Made by a program: the position numbers and the translations under genes. From contig NC_066588.1 of NCBI RefSeq assembly GCF_905475345.1, positions 1 through 64,000 on the forward strand: DNA of 64,000 nt, in the 5' to 3' direction. Shown one piece after another: positions 50,056-63,610 of the stretch. Origin of the DNA: Vespula vulgaris (taxonomy: Eukaryota > Arthropoda > Insecta > Hymenoptera > Vespidae). The notes beneath the pieces were generated by a model. It worked only from the letters and a program-made list of their open reading frames with translations, searched no databases and had not been told where the DNA came from. Numbering within the stretch: the stretch's first letter is position 1; each line of letters starts with the position of its first letter.

Positions 50056-51331
50056 TTTGGCAACTTTAGGGTATGATGTTTAGCAATAAGAGCACATTGT
50101 GTCGTTCTAAAGTTTACAATACAAAAATACATGTTTTTAAAATGATATCAAGTCAGTAATAAGGAATACAATGTAATAAAAAATGTTACTGCGGAGTGTA
50201 GATTTTTTTTCACTCGTCGAGTCATTTACCCACATCCAATTCGTAAACGATTGTTTTGTAAAAACAACAAAATAATTACGTAAGGATTACAATGACTCTA
50301 CAATCAAAGTAAAAAAAACTAGGCGTTTAATTGGTTTTTGAAAGAAAAACGGCACGATACATTGACAGTCGGCCGGAATGGTATAAAGCAATAGACACCA
50401 TGACACTTTGCTTTTATATGCGTGCGCGTGTCTCATTTTATAAATACAAGACATTGATCGTATTTTGACGGAACATAAATAATTGTAAGTACGAGTACAA
50501 ATTACTTACTTACCGACAGTGAAATGCACGTGCACGATGCACGGCGTACGCACAAATGACGCACGCACGATGCACGTACGCACGACGACGACAACGACGA
50601 CGACATTCTAACCCTATTTGCCCGTTGCATCACCACGGATCACTTTACGGAAGATCGTATCCCTGGAGCTTTGCCTGCTCGATCGTCCATTCGAGCTTTG
50701 GTTCGGGAAAGAAAGAGGAAAGAAAAGAAAAAGAGCTAATACGGTAGATAATTCAACGGATTACCGAAGTAATCAATTTTATCGCGTTTCCCACGCGTTC
50801 TTTCATGTCACACGCGCGCCGCGCTGATACGTCATACGTACAAACACCGTTTCTCGTCTTTCCCTTTTTAACTCGAAAGAATATACGGTATATGATTCGC
50901 CGCTTATTTAAACAATTACGTTATTGTCTACGGAATGATCGATCGATCGGTATTACGATACGACCGGTGAGTGTTTTTTATTTCGTATAGTTTAGCTCGA
51001 AATAAAAATATCAAGAGAAAGTTACGAGTTTTCACATGGCTCGAAAAAATATATATAAGTAATAACGAATTAATAAATTTAATCGAAATATTTGATTGCT
51101 CTTTATTGTATACATATATGGATCCATATTGAATTATTGTAATCGTACGAATTTGTATGTACGTGTAAAGCGAGAAGCGATCTTCCACGTCGAACGTCTT
51201 CTTTTGCTATCTCTCTCCTCATCCTTTTAGCGTGTATCCGTACGTATCGAGAACGCAATTTAATAGTTGGGTATTGAGGCGAACCGAAATTGTTTACGGC
51301 GGTTGAATCAATAAAACCACGCATTGAGAAG

Positions 51332-51403
<72 letters not shown>

Positions 51404-52351
51404 TTTTCTCATGAAAATCTTACGGTTTCGTATATTCGTGCGTGCGTGTGCGTGACATGTCGCATTAAACGTAGCCCCTCCCTCCTTCTTTGTCGTCGCA
51501 TACACGACGATATCTCTTTCTTTTGCATACGTACGATAGGAACGGACCGATAAACATCGAAAGTCTTAATATACGCCTTTGTCGTTCTCGCTTTTATACG
51601 TACGTACGGTTAACTTCGGTAATAAAGTGCGCAGTTAGAGTTTCCTCCGCGCTTAACATATAATCGATATATGTGCCATCGTGAAAGCTGCAGATCGGAA
51701 AGGCGATTTTCTATGATAAAAGATAAAAAGAATCGATAAACGTAAAGTCGTATAACTTCTCGATTATGCGATGTGAAATTTGTTGTCGAATTGTCAAATT
51801 AATTACAATCAGCGAATATCTATTTACAACGAATCAATTCGATATAAGAAAGAAAATCTGCGAGACCGCTCAACGATACTTGCAATAGATAAAGTCACTT
51901 TGAAAGTAACGTATGTAGATGACTCGTAAAACGGGACTCGAATTTCGATAAAAATATTGATCGAAGTGAACGTTCATTATCCGTAATAGATGCATCATCT
52001 TCTTTCCCTGCAGGAAATATTCCTTCTATTTAGCAATTTGGCGTTACGCCGATAATACATATTACGCGTTTCGTTCCAACGTAAAATTACATCGAACGTT
52101 CTAAATTCGTTCATCTTCGTAAATGAAAAATATAATTCTACGTCATGTACCCCCATTAACCCGATAACGATATATAGTATAATCCGCGTAGGGATCCGCA
52201 AGAAAAATTGTTAATATTTCTCTATCGTAGCACGCATTCGACGTATACGACGTATCTTAACGCTTTACGAGGGGACTTGTTAAAAATTGTCACGTATCAC
52301 AGAAGGGTTCTGCTGGTTAGCTTTCGTTTCTTTCTCATCGCAATTTGATCT
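50056..52351. other. Intergenic region upstream of SGPP
   Basis: 5' flank of SGPP on the left and 3' flank of the zinc-finger gene on the right. Contains (ACG/ACA)n at 50581-50605 and a long (CT)n tract at 51334-51398. The short open frames have no support. No RNA gene recognised. Confidence 0.45.
51334..51398. repeat. (CT)n microsatellite
   Basis: About 32 uninterrupted CT units. Produces spurious Leu/Ser and Arg/Glu frames. Confidence 0.92.
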
Positions 52352-55089
52352 TTAAGAGTAAAATACTTGTCCGATGATGGCGATGTTTCTTACTGCCGAT
52401 GCTACGTCTGGAATATCCGGACTGGGATGTACATGCAACGAAGACGAACCGACTACGGCCGCAGCTGCAGCGGCAGCAGCATGCGCGTTCATCCTTTGAA
52501 CGCTCTCCATATAAGTTTTATTCGCTTGAGAACTTAAAGTACCACCGATATTACTTAAATGAGATTGCGGCAGTGTTGAAATAATAGGAGCAATGACCGG
52601 CGTGCTCGCGCAGACATTTCCTTGAGGTTGTCCATAATCTTGCGTATTTTGAGTCGGCGTGGCTTGATAATTATTGTACTGGGCTTTACATTTCTTTTCG
52701 TGAACGAACAAGCTCCCTGAATGGCTGTAAGCCGTGCCACATATTTTGCACGCATACGGTTTTTCCCCCGTATGGGTGAATCTATGTTCCTTCAAATATT
52801 TCAGTCTTCTGAAAGACTTGCCGCAAGTTTTGCAGTGATAATTGGCTTCACCGGTATGCGTAGTAATGTGCGCCTTGAGAGTGCAAGATTTAGCAAAGGC
52901 AGCGCTACAAAAGTGGCAGACAAACGGCCTATCGCCGGTGTGCGTTCTCTCGTGATTAATACAATTTGAATTTGACGTAAATCCTCGTCCACAATACTTG
53001 CAAACGTGAGGCTTGTATCCTGTATGGGTTCTCATATGAAACATAAGGCCTGTATTTTGTCTGAAAGTTTTGCTACAAATATGACATAAAAACCGTTTGA
53101 AATTCGAATCCTGTTGTTCTTTCGTACGTTCGTGTATTCGCATATGCCTTTGCAACTTGATTTCTTTTTCAAAGGTTTTATTGCATTCCATGCACGTAAA
53201 AATTTTCACCTTTTCGTTACTTTTCCGAGTTCCTTTACGCTTGACAGCACACCCGCATTCCTTACCGCAGCTTACACAATTTTCTTCTTGTACATCGTGA
53301 GTGTTCGTCTGATGTTTCAACAACGATTTCTTCGTGTCGTAAGATTTACCACAGATCTCGCAAGGGAAACCCTTCCCTTCGTTATCGGAATCTAATTCTT
53401 CTCTAATCCAACTATTTATTAATTTAATGGCCGACTTGTCGTCCGGTGGTTTTTGAGGTATAGAACAATCTTTATCCTCGTCGTGTCCGTATCTGTCTCT
53501 ATGGCTCTTGAGTCTGTCCTGCCGAAAGAATTTCATGTTACAAACATTGCAAACAAATTTCTTTTCGTCGTGTATCAACAGATGACGCTGAAGGGACTTT
53601 TCCGCGGAATAACATTTGTTGCAATGTTTGCAACGATAAAGCGGTACCTTGTCGAGAGAATCGGATTTATTGTCGCTATTAGAATCAGAACTGGACGTAT
53701 AAAAATTATCAATTTTCTCCTCTGCGTCCGATGATACTTGTTTCGTTAAACTTTTTATCGGATCGTTGGCGCCGCTATCGAGCGCCTCTCGATCTTCTAC
53801 ATTTTTCCGATCTTGTACGGAAACGACAGATCGATTATTAATCTCCAAAGATTGCACGCTGTTTTCCAGCTTTCTCCTATCCCTAATTTCTTTCAATATA
53901 GAAAATACTTCCTTAGGATTGACTCTTTTGTGAACATTCAAGTGCCGTACCATAGTGTCGGTTTTCCTAAAACTTTTATTACATATTTTGCACGGTACCA
54001 AATTTGACTTTTGATTCGACCTGTGATGTTTGCCGTGTTGGAGTAATTTGTCGACATGAAAGAATTGTTTCTCGCACTTTTCGCACTTGAATTCCTTTTC
54101 GTCGTGAGTTAAGATATGCCTTTCTAAAGATTTCTTACTGGAATAACGTCTGTTACATCGAGGACATTCGAGATTTAATTCAGAATCCATAACAGAAACT
54201 CTGGCTACCTTATTACACGCGCTTTCAGTATTTATAGGCCCATCTTTTTCAGCAGCGTCGTGTTTCGTATTACCATTTTTCTTTATATACTGCCTTTGTC
54301 TCTCTTTGTGATTTCTTAAATTTTCCATCGAGGTAACTCTTTTGAACATCGTCAATCTTCTCGTACGATAGGCTTCTCTTTTGACGACAGACAACTCTTG
54401 TATCGACCGCTCAAATTTATTATCCATATCCGGCAATGTCTCATTATCGGTCTTAGGATTATCGTTGAATTCATTTGATACTGGTGCAGTAGAACTTTTT
54501 AGAAACGGGGGAGAACTATCGTTATTACAAACGACCAAGTCCTTGCGTAAAGAAGAACGATTATCTGCTTCTTCCGTTAGAACTGCGAAACATTTGTCGG
54601 TTTGACAATATTGATCCTAGAAAAAATAATAACGAGGCATTAATTTAAAAGCAACGTTCGATCGACGCCAAAATAGGGACACATACTTTTACCTCGGTAT
54701 ATCTCAAAGCGTTACCAGTCTTGATCGCTTTGCCATATAATTCTCTCAGCTTCACGTCCGCTCGTTGACATTGTTCCCTGAGTTCGTGAGCCGCGTTGAC
54801 CCTCGAGATACATTTTGTACAGATATGCTCCGGTAATCCGTCGTTCTCGAAAACCTGAAGCATCCTTAAAGATCTTTATAGATACCATATAGACGCGTAT
54901 CAATGGTATACGAAAAATATGGAACAGAAGACTGACCTCGATACCTCCGCACAATCGTATCTTTTCCGACAAGTCGTGCACGCTCTTGTCTCTCGTCTCG
55001 TGCGCACTTTCGTTCGTGAAAAAGATGCGTTGATTATCGTTGCTCGACGAGAGACAAACGCGACATAAATAGTTACTTCGGTTTGTCAT
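52352..55089 (-). CDS. ZAD-type C2H2 zinc-finger protein, 12 fingers (3 exons)
   Basis: Putative DNA-binding transcription factor or insulator protein of the arthropod-expanded ZAD family; target unknown. Exons 54937-55089, 54693-54854 and 52352-54616 encode 859 residues. The zinc-finger-associated dimerisation domain (about 7-80) shows its four cysteines as YLCRVC (Cys9, Cys12) and HICTKC (Cys63, Cys66) and spans the first two exons. A charged linker follows, then twelve C2H2 fingers between residues ~254 and ~748 in clusters (254-, middle, C-terminal). The last six are close-packed with TGEKP/TGDRP-like linkers, and the final one is C2HC (HEKKC). The C-terminal 110 residues are Gln/Ser/Ala-rich, with a poly-Ala run and a conserved-looking IPDVASAVRNIAIIGQVFYS end. 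The large third exon starts after TTTCTAG at DQYCQTDKC. Confidence 0.92.
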
Positions 55090-55793
55090 TATTTTCGATT
55101 GTATTTCCTATTGCCGGTTGTGTTTATCTTAACCCCCCCCCCCCCCTATTTGAAGTCGTCGAAAAATCCTTCGTCGAACACGTTTTCACGAAAAAGCCAA
55201 ACTTTGACGTGATCTCATGGTCGAGTGATATACGCCATCATACGTGTATGTCCCCATTTTTTTTTACTTTTTTCTTCGTTTCGGTCTTTTTTGCTTTCTT
55301 TTTTCGCTAGAGTATATCGGTAGGAGGTTATGATAAAAAAGCCTATGGTAATTTATAATTCAGGCCAATAAGAAAGATACACATAATAAATGTCCGTTAA
55401 AAGTCGAGCGTTTTCAAAAGATGAAAATTTGTAAACGAACCAGAAGGATTCGATCGAAACTTAAAGAGAGTTTATTAGAATCTCGTCGGCCAAGGAAGAC
55501 GTTGCTGAAAGATAACAGTTTGAAAAAAAGAAGATTGAAATGAATTATAGAAGCTTGTGAAAATATCGTGAAAATTTCGAAAGAATTCGGGGTACTTTCC
55601 ATTGCGTTATCGGTCGACGAGAAGGAGAAGACTAAGAACGCGTGCGCGAACTCGAATACTTAGCGGAAAGAGAAGAGAGAGACGAGTCGGTTGAGTTGAG
55701 CGGCAGAGCTCCGCGTGGTCAGTTGGTTGATTGGTCGGTCGATTCGTCGGTAAATTATTTAAGAGGATCTACGTCTTCAGGATAGAAAGGACG
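55090..55793. promoter_or_regulatory. Divergent 5' region, zinc-finger gene / citrate synthase
   Basis: 704 bases between start codons of two genes that point away from each other. Contains a 14-base poly-C run at 55133-55146, T-rich tracts and, nearer citrate synthase, GC-richer sequence with repeated GGTTGATTGG/GGTCGGTCG motifs (55717-55745) likely in its 5' UTR. Exact start sites not determinable. Confidence 0.5.
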
Positions 55794-56397
55794 ATGGCAC
55801 TATTTCGTTTTAGTTCCAAGCGATGTCTCGAATTACAGGTAAGCGACGAATTATTATCTCTTTAGTTTTTGCACCGTATTACTGTGTAGAGAGCAGAACG
55901 ATCAGGAAGATTTGAATAATTCGCAAGAAACAGCGACACGTTTTCCATTTCGGTGCGAAATTCGAACGATCTGCGATAGGTATCGAGAGAGGATAGCATT
56001 CCCAAGCTTTCATCTTGTTTCGCGAGACCTACTTTGCCTTGTAATTTTCGCGTTTTCACGAAGAGGAGGTCGATCGATTCCGTCCCCTTTCTCTCTCTCT
56101 CTCTACCGATTCTCTCGATATGCCATCCTTTCACGGCACGGTACATTCTTAAGGAGACTCGGATGTTCGGGGAGGGCGTTCGTTTTATCGACCGACATCA
56201 CCTACCATTGTCGAGCATCGCGAACGACGAATATTACGATAATTCTCGACCTCCGTTTTACGATCCACCTTATCCTGCATCCACAAAGAGATGAAAATCT
56301 CACATTCGAAATCTCTACTTCTTCCTGCCTGTCTGTCCGTCTGTCTGCTGTTATCTCTTTCTCTCTCTCTCTCTCCGTCTCCCTTTCTCTCTCGTCT

Positions 56398-56456
<59 letters not shown>

Positions 56457-59400
56457 GCTGACGAAGAGCGTGAGAAAAGAAGCGTACCTATTGGAACGAG
56501 CCACTGGAAAGGGTGCCCCGTTATTCGACGGGCAAACGGCGGATGCACTCCAGTGTCAGAAAATACACGACGACGAGTCGAATTTTTCGCTGTACGATAA
56601 ACACGATATAATATAGGTAAATCGATTTTAGGTCGATTATTTCCTGACACTTCTATATTTTAGGTATTCCGTTAGTGATACATCTAGCTTACCGACCAAG
56701 AGTTTACTCTTCGATCAATGTCATCTCTGGTTATGTAATAAAATTGTTGTGCCGACCGATCGGCAATATCTATCTTTGCTCGTGGACAAATATTCTTTCT
56801 CCGTTTAAAGAAGCAGACGAATGAACGGACATGAGAATCTAAAAAAAATGCTGCATTCTCTATGAAAAAGTAGCTATCGAGCACATCGAAAGGAAATTCT
56901 TGTTCGGTCTTTTTCGCGCTAAATCCTACAGCAATACACCTAAGCGCCTTCGTTCTGCCTTGTATCGAGCGTACGTAATACGACGAACGTTCGAAGAAAC
57001 ATTCGTACCAATTTTATAATTATCACCGAGGAATGAAAAACCGAACGCGTTATCTAATCGATAGAATCGATTAGAGTTTCTTTCAGCTCTCATACGCGAC
57101 AAGATGGAAGAATGTGGGGCATCTTGATTCGTCTAAAAATACGAGACGCGTATGTCCGAAAATAGTGAAAAAATTGAGAAAAGCGATCGACCTTTCTTGG
57201 ATCGGCGTTTGCTGCTTTTGGAGAATGTATCGTCGACGTGCGATCCTAGATCCGGATCTCGGAATGGAATCTTTCGTTCCTCGTAGGGTTCTCGTTCCCG
57301 TTTGAATCGTGCTCTCTTTCGTTCGCGGTTCTCTCGAGCCCAACCCTTTGTACATCGTTAAAATCGTTTACATCTATTTTCTTGTTTTCTTCGGTAATCA
57401 GATTTACGTATATCATTACGTATTTTCGATGGAAAAGGAAAAAGAGTAGTCGTGCCGCGAAGCATTCGCTTAAAGCGCGCACGAGTTATTCGAGGATTCG
57501 CGGAGACGCGAACAGAGACGTTCATTGAAGAAAATAAGTAATACGATGATAGTAGCGGTATGATAGAGAATGGCGATGTTTATTTTGCGAAGCGTGGGCT
57601 AAGTTTGGCGACATTTCGAGGTCAAAAATCTGACCCATTTTCTTGATCCACATTGGTCGTGACCCGTCCCTAGAAATCCTTGGTAGCACCTGCCTTCGCA
57701 TACCACCCTCGAGCACGATCCGCTTAGATCGGATCGTAGATATCTATCCGTTCCGATCTGCGTGATATCTCGACCGATTTCATTTTTGTCTCTTCTATTT
57801 CTGTTTGAAAAGTATTGAAAATAATTGTTTGCTGCGTAAAGAGTATTTAAAGGAAGCAGTTAGTTCAAAAAGTGTTTCAAGTAACTGGTATCACGTCCTA
57901 CCGTTGTTGTTATCTAGCTGAATATATTTTTACTCCGTTCGAATGCGTTCCTGCATGAGCCGAGCAAGAGGAGTTTAGCGAAGGAGCGATCGGGGAAAGG
58001 ATGTCGGTCGAGCGAAACTATCCTTTCTCTCCTTTTATTTTATCCAAGATAACGTTCTTTCGCCCTCGTTATAAACGGCTCGGTCGTTACCTAACGTCGC
58101 GCATACAGGCATATGGCCTCCGAATCGCATAACGAATTATTTCAGTGTCGCGCTTCTTCCTTTTCTACTCGAAACCTTACTTTATTTTTAGTCGGGCGTC
58201 GTAAGCAGTAGTTTCATTTTCGTCGAGCGTCTACCAACCAAGGTGTGTAGACCTTGCTCTCGTCTTTAGATAGGATTATTTGTCTATACGCGTGTTTTAA
58301 TATATCTGTGCGCGCGCGTATTTTTTCTTACGTATATATCATATTGTTTACGTTACGCGTAAACAGTTTGAATTTATTTCGGTCCACGTAAATCTGTCCT
58401 TGTCGCGTAGGTCCGATCAGCCGTCTGAAATTTAATCGCGCGTTTGGATCTCTAACTCTCTTCCTCGCATTGATACGCGTTGAGCATATATATTTCAGGA
58501 CTAATAAAGAGCTCTTGAGACCGGACCGCCAACACCCTCCGTCGTTCGTTTTAACGCCGTTTGACGATTACATGACTCGAAATCAATTAGATAATTGCGA
58601 TTCGCGGGTGTGCACCAACTGGCAATGCCCTTCACAAGCCGCTCTTTATTACGTAATATGCGATACCAAGTGTTATCAGGCGCGCGCGTCGAGTGGTTTA
58701 TCTTACTAATAATTAATCAAACATACGCACGCACGCGCGCGCATAATATATACAATTGATCACACATGTCGTCGATGCGTGATAATTTGATTAAAAATGC
58801 GTCCGCACTCGAGCATACGTTCGACGATACGTTTTCCCGAATCGAGGATTTAATGAAACAAGTACACATCTATTCTTGCTATTCCGTACCTATGACTCTC
58901 GAGTCGTTTACGTTTCGTTTTCGTGCCAGCGACGAGCCCGTGTCATTCGCGTGTCTCCATCATCGTTCACCTTTCTTTCTACCAACGAACGAGTATAGAT
59001 AATATTTCGTTGGATTCGTCCTCGGGCATGCCCCCTGTGTCTTACGCTCCAAGGACTATGATACGACAGAAAGGAACAAATAGATGCCGCTGTAACGCTG
59101 AACGGTGAAAGTCGGTACGCGTCTACGTTCGCGGGTACCAACGGGAGATATTCGAAACTGAAGAACCACGCGCGTATCTGGAAGAAACGTTTCCTCTCGC
59201 GTCGCAAGAAACTAGTGATCTTACGCCTAAAAAAGGCTTATAGCGATTATATCATCGATTACGCGTTCGTAGTGTATCTAAGTATATCGTACCGACGCTC
59301 CTGTGGTATTTAACGCGTCATATTTTCGATAAATCAATGCCTGCGTAAACGTTGCCTCCGTTCCAACGGAAAATATCGTTTCTAACTCGTCCGAGAATAA

Positions 59401-62400
59401 AACAAATGATCCGCGTTCGCAATGATAACCAAGTACTTGCCTTCGATTTTAGGAACGTGGTTCGTTTAGTACGAGCACTTTTTTATGGGGAGGAGGAGAA
59501 AGAGAGCGACAAAGAGCATCCTCCACGGCGCGGTTAAGAAAGTTATATACGGCCGAAAGTTAATCACACGACGAGCGTACCAGACGAGCTTAGTCGAAGT
59601 TTCCAAGAGGAAAAATCATTCCTTCGAATTTGACGTGCGCGTAAAGTAAGATTAATCGTCGATCGCTCGTCGATCGCTCGTCGATTAAGGAGAAACGTCG
59701 GGCGGTAGGACGAGAGATTGATATTCGACGAAATGGTACCGCGGAAAATAGCAGCAGCTACTTCGTAGGAGGTGGGTGCGCGCGAGGAAGAATCTACGTA
59801 ACGGGAGATGGTTACAATTTTTTAACTCCTTCGCTAAGATTTTTAATAGCATTACAAAAGTATTATTTCCGTCAGGAGACGGCGGAACGGCAGACGGCAG
59901 CAGATAAAAGTTGCTCGTTGTCTCGTGAATTATCGTAACTACGATACGACGAGACGCGAAGCATTTATAATCGAGAAGCAAATAAGTTCTATATATAAGA
60001 AACATATATCGGATTGATAAATGTTTAATCGTTATCGTTTCGTTACCAATTGTTGTTCCACCATTGTCGAGTTTAAAGCGTGAGACGAACCGGATCCGAT
60101 AAGTTCTTCGATCGTTGTACCTGCCTCGGCGATAATTGTAGGTAGTAACGACAATGGCTGTCTCGTGTTACGCACTAAGCACCCAATATATCTTTTTCCA
60201 AACGATCGACCACACATGCCTTGACGCGTCTTCTCGATGCAACGACGAGAGAACAAAAGAATATGTTCTCATATGCCTATCGTTTCGTATCGTTGAGAAC
60301 GAAATAATATTCTTTCCATAGGTTATGAAGTACATAGGTACTACGTTGATATATTTGTGTGTCCAATACTCGTTGTAACGTTAAATTACATAATACGATA
60401 AAACACGGGCGATTTTATCTTTAAGTCTATACTGGCCAAGTTCCAAAATCATCGTTTCTCTGAGAACAATGTTGCGACGGAGATTTGACGAAGCGATCGA
60501 AGACACGCTCGAATCTTGTGGTTATCTCGTCGATGAAATTCGTACGAAAAATTAATAAAAATTACTTGGAACAAGTAGAGGCAACCCGAACCTCGATCGA
60601 GCTGTTGTTAAAAAACGTAAAGAAAAGAAGATCGATCGATTGCAGGTTATACGTCGAATCAAAGTAATATTTATACGTAAATTATACAGATATTCTTACG
60701 TAAAAATAATAACTCTTTTATAGAGTATGCTATCGAGCAAAAAGATAAGAGCGGTGCGTAAAACGAGGAGTGTGATCTTTGGACAGAAACTTTTAAGAAT
60801 TGAAAGGTGTAGATCGGCCGACATCTTTCTTATGCACGAATAATGACCGAGTCAACGTTAGTAAATCCAGCTCGTATTCGTCAGATCTAGTTACGAACGA
60901 TCAAGTTCGAATTTGAATTTCACGGAAGAACGTAACGAACGAACGAACGGACGGACGGACGGACGGGCGGACGGACGGACGGACGGACGGACGGACGGAC
61001 GGACGGACGGACGGACGGACGGACGGACGAGCGGGCGGACGAACGTAGAAACGGACGAACGGACGAACGGACGAGGCAACGAAGAAACGACTGTCAACGT
61101 CACTCGAGTATCACGCGAGTGAGTAAAAATAGAGCCAATCGCGTTACTCGATGGCGAGCGACGATTTTTTCAACGATCGCCGGTATTGCCACCGCCGCGA
61201 GGCAAAGCATGATAATGACCTCTAATGCGAGACCTCGTGATCTCGAGACGGGTCCCCATTTTATATCATACCGAACGATCCGATTCATGTACGCGATATG
61301 GACGTATCAGCAATGACCACGCGCTTCGTATTAGGATATTACGATCGCGCAAAGTTTTTACGTAAAATTATTTCGTTTTCGATCAAAAAATGCAAAAGAA
61401 ATTAACCAAGATATTATAGATATATTTCTCGAAGAACGATACCCCGAATAAAGATCGCTAAGCGAAAGGACGGATAGTCATTTGGCAACAGGAAATTCTT
61501 TCGATGTAGAACGATCGCGCTGGAACGTGTTAATTAAAACGTCGTATCTCAAATCGTTACGTTGCTTCCTTCATTGCCTTCAACTTCGATAATTTAATAT
61601 CTATGATTAATATTATATAAACGTCGCTTATCGATCTACCGAGCGTACGTAGAATATAAAGATTCGTTAATTCGAAAAAAAGATGTACGCGCGTAATACG
61701 AGACGCGATAAGGAAATAGAAACGATTTAAAAAATCAACCGATGAACTTTATCGATTGATATCTCGCCCGTTCATTACTTAATATTCTCAAGAGAGCACA
61801 TTAATCTCCGAGTAGAAATCTTGACGTAGCAGCGTGGAACTTGGATCGTTCGCGTGTGAATCGTTATCCACTTTTGACGTATTGGCATTAACGGCGGGTT
61901 AATGCGTGCGCGCGCGCGTCCTCCTCTTTTACGTAATTCATATATGCCATGTCGGTGGTTCGGCATTCATAGATATCTTGCGATCTTTGCGCATTTCTCA
62001 CGTGTCGCTTCTACGACGGACACACGCATGCCGGTGTTTATGACGAAAATATCAATGTCCATTCTGTCTCGTTTCAGAAATTGACAAGCACGGTTACGAG
62101 CTCTGTGGTCTTTCGATCGTTAGCCGATGCTTCTACCGACCTTAAGAAAGTTTTATCCGAGAAGATACCCAAGGAGCAAGAACGCATAAAATCTTTTCGC
62201 AAGAGTTATGGCTCTACCAAAGTTGGAGATGTCACCGTCGATATGGTATTACGATAAGCTAATGCGATGACGACCAAAAAAATGATAATATGTATTTATG
62301 ATTGATGATTTAACTCGATACGTAGATATACGGTGGGATGCGCGGTATCAAAGGATTAGTCTGGGAACCTTCCGTACTCGATCCCGAAGAAGGTATTAGA

Positions 62401-63610
62401 TTTCGTGGTAAATCGATCCCCGAGTGCCAGAAGATCCTTCCAAAGGCTAGCGGAGGCGAGGAACCACTACCGGAAGGTCTTTTCTGGCTTCTGATAACCG
62501 GAGAGGTTCCAACCGAGAAACAAGTCCAAGCGATCTCGCAGGAATGGGCAGCGAGGGGTGCCCTACCGCCGCACGTGGTCAAGATCATGAACACTTTCCC
62601 AAAGAACCTGCATCCTATGACGCAGTTCTCAGCGGCTATCACTATATTGAACAGCGAGAGCGAATTCGTGAAAGCGTACAATAAAGGAGTCCATAAGACC
62701 AAGTATTGGGAATCGGTTTACGAGGATACGATGAATTTAATCGCCAAATTGCCCGCCGTTGCCGCTACGATATATCGGAACCTTTACAGAGGCGGCAACG
62801 GTCCGGGTGCCGTCGACCCCTCCAAAGACTGGGCGTGGAATTTCACGAACATGCTCAGTTACGACGATCCTCAATTCGTCGAGCTTATGAGGCTCTACCT
62901 CACCATCCATGCCGATCACGAGGGTGGAAACGTTTCGGCCCATACCACTCATTTGGTAGGCTCGGCCTTGTCCGACGCTTATCTGTCCTTGGCAGCTGGC
63001 ATGAACGGCTTGGCCGGTCCGCTTCACGGTTTGGCGAACCAAGAGGTGTTGATATGGTTGGAAAAGTTACGTTCCCAAGTAGGAGAGAATCCTAGCGACG
63101 AGAAGCTCAAAGACTTCATCTGGAATACCCTCAAGAGCGGCCAAGTGGTGCCTGGTTACGGTCACGCTGTACTCAGGAAAACCGATCCCAGATATACGTG
63201 TCAGAGGGAGTTCGCTTTGAAACATTTGCCCGACGATTCCCTCTTCAAGGTAATTTATCAATGTCATCTCTCAACCTTCATCTCAATTTTCGTACAGCGG
63301 CCCGCTTACGGTACTATACCCAATTTTGCCTTTTCTTTCTCCCCAGTTGGTCGCTCAAGTCTACAAGGTCGTACCTCCTATTCTCCTTGAAACCGGAAAA
63401 GTGAAGAATCCATGGCCAAACGTGGACGCTCATTCGGGTGTACTTTTGCAATACTACGGTATGAAGGAAATGAATTTCTACACCGTTCTCTTCGGTGTGT
63501 CGCGCGCTTTGGGCGTCCTCTCATCCTTGGTTTGGTCTCGTGCTCTTGGCTTACCCATCGAAAGGCCCAAATCTTTGAGCACCGATCTACTGATGAAGGC
63601 CGTCAAATAA
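55794..63610 (+). CDS. CS: Citrate synthase, mitochondrial (4 exons)
   Basis: Condenses acetyl-CoA and oxaloacetate to citrate, the entry step of the TCA cycle, in the mitochondrial matrix. Exons 55794-55838, 62078-62245, 62326-63249 and 63347-63610 encode 466 residues, the same length as the human precursor. The first 15 residues (MALFRFSSKRCLELQ) and the start of exon 2 form a basic, Ser-rich presequence. Mature protein starts near SSVVFRSLADASTDLKKVL. Catalytic residues are visible as GPLHGLANQE (His305), PGYGHAVLRKTDPRY (His351) and NVDAHSG (Asp406). The C-terminus, SLSTDLLMKAVK, resembles the family end. The 6.2-kb first intron is joined on phase, splice sites (GTAAGC and TTTCAG) and the presequence character; an alternative first exon is possible, while exons 2-4 are certain. 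Confidence 0.93.
56356..56453. repeat. (CT)n-rich microsatellite
   Basis: CT dinucleotides with short interruptions (CCGTCTCCC, CGTCTCTCCAT). It generates spurious frames on both strands. Confidence 0.88.
60936..61040. repeat. (GGAC)n tetranucleotide repeat
   Basis: About 20 units of GGAC with GAAC copies at the left edge and GGGC variants. More GAAC/GGAC copies continue to ~61075. It gives spurious GRTD and VRPS repeat peptides on the two strands. Confidence 0.92.

Larger units (their letters stand above)
55839..62077 (+). other. First intron of citrate synthase (6.2 kb)
   Basis: Contains CT-rich tracts (56356-56453), (GGAC)n at 60936-61040, (CG)n-type runs near 58730 and 61905, and a cluster of open segments on the + strand at about 56158-56290, 56461-56618, 57114-57305, 58490-58709, 58766-59002 and 59072-59310. 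I recognise no domain in any of them; see findings. Confidence 0.5.

Noticed and set aside
60936..61122. 69/70-codon frames of GRTD or VRPS repeats
   Set aside because: Translation of a (GGAC)n microsatellite on both strands.
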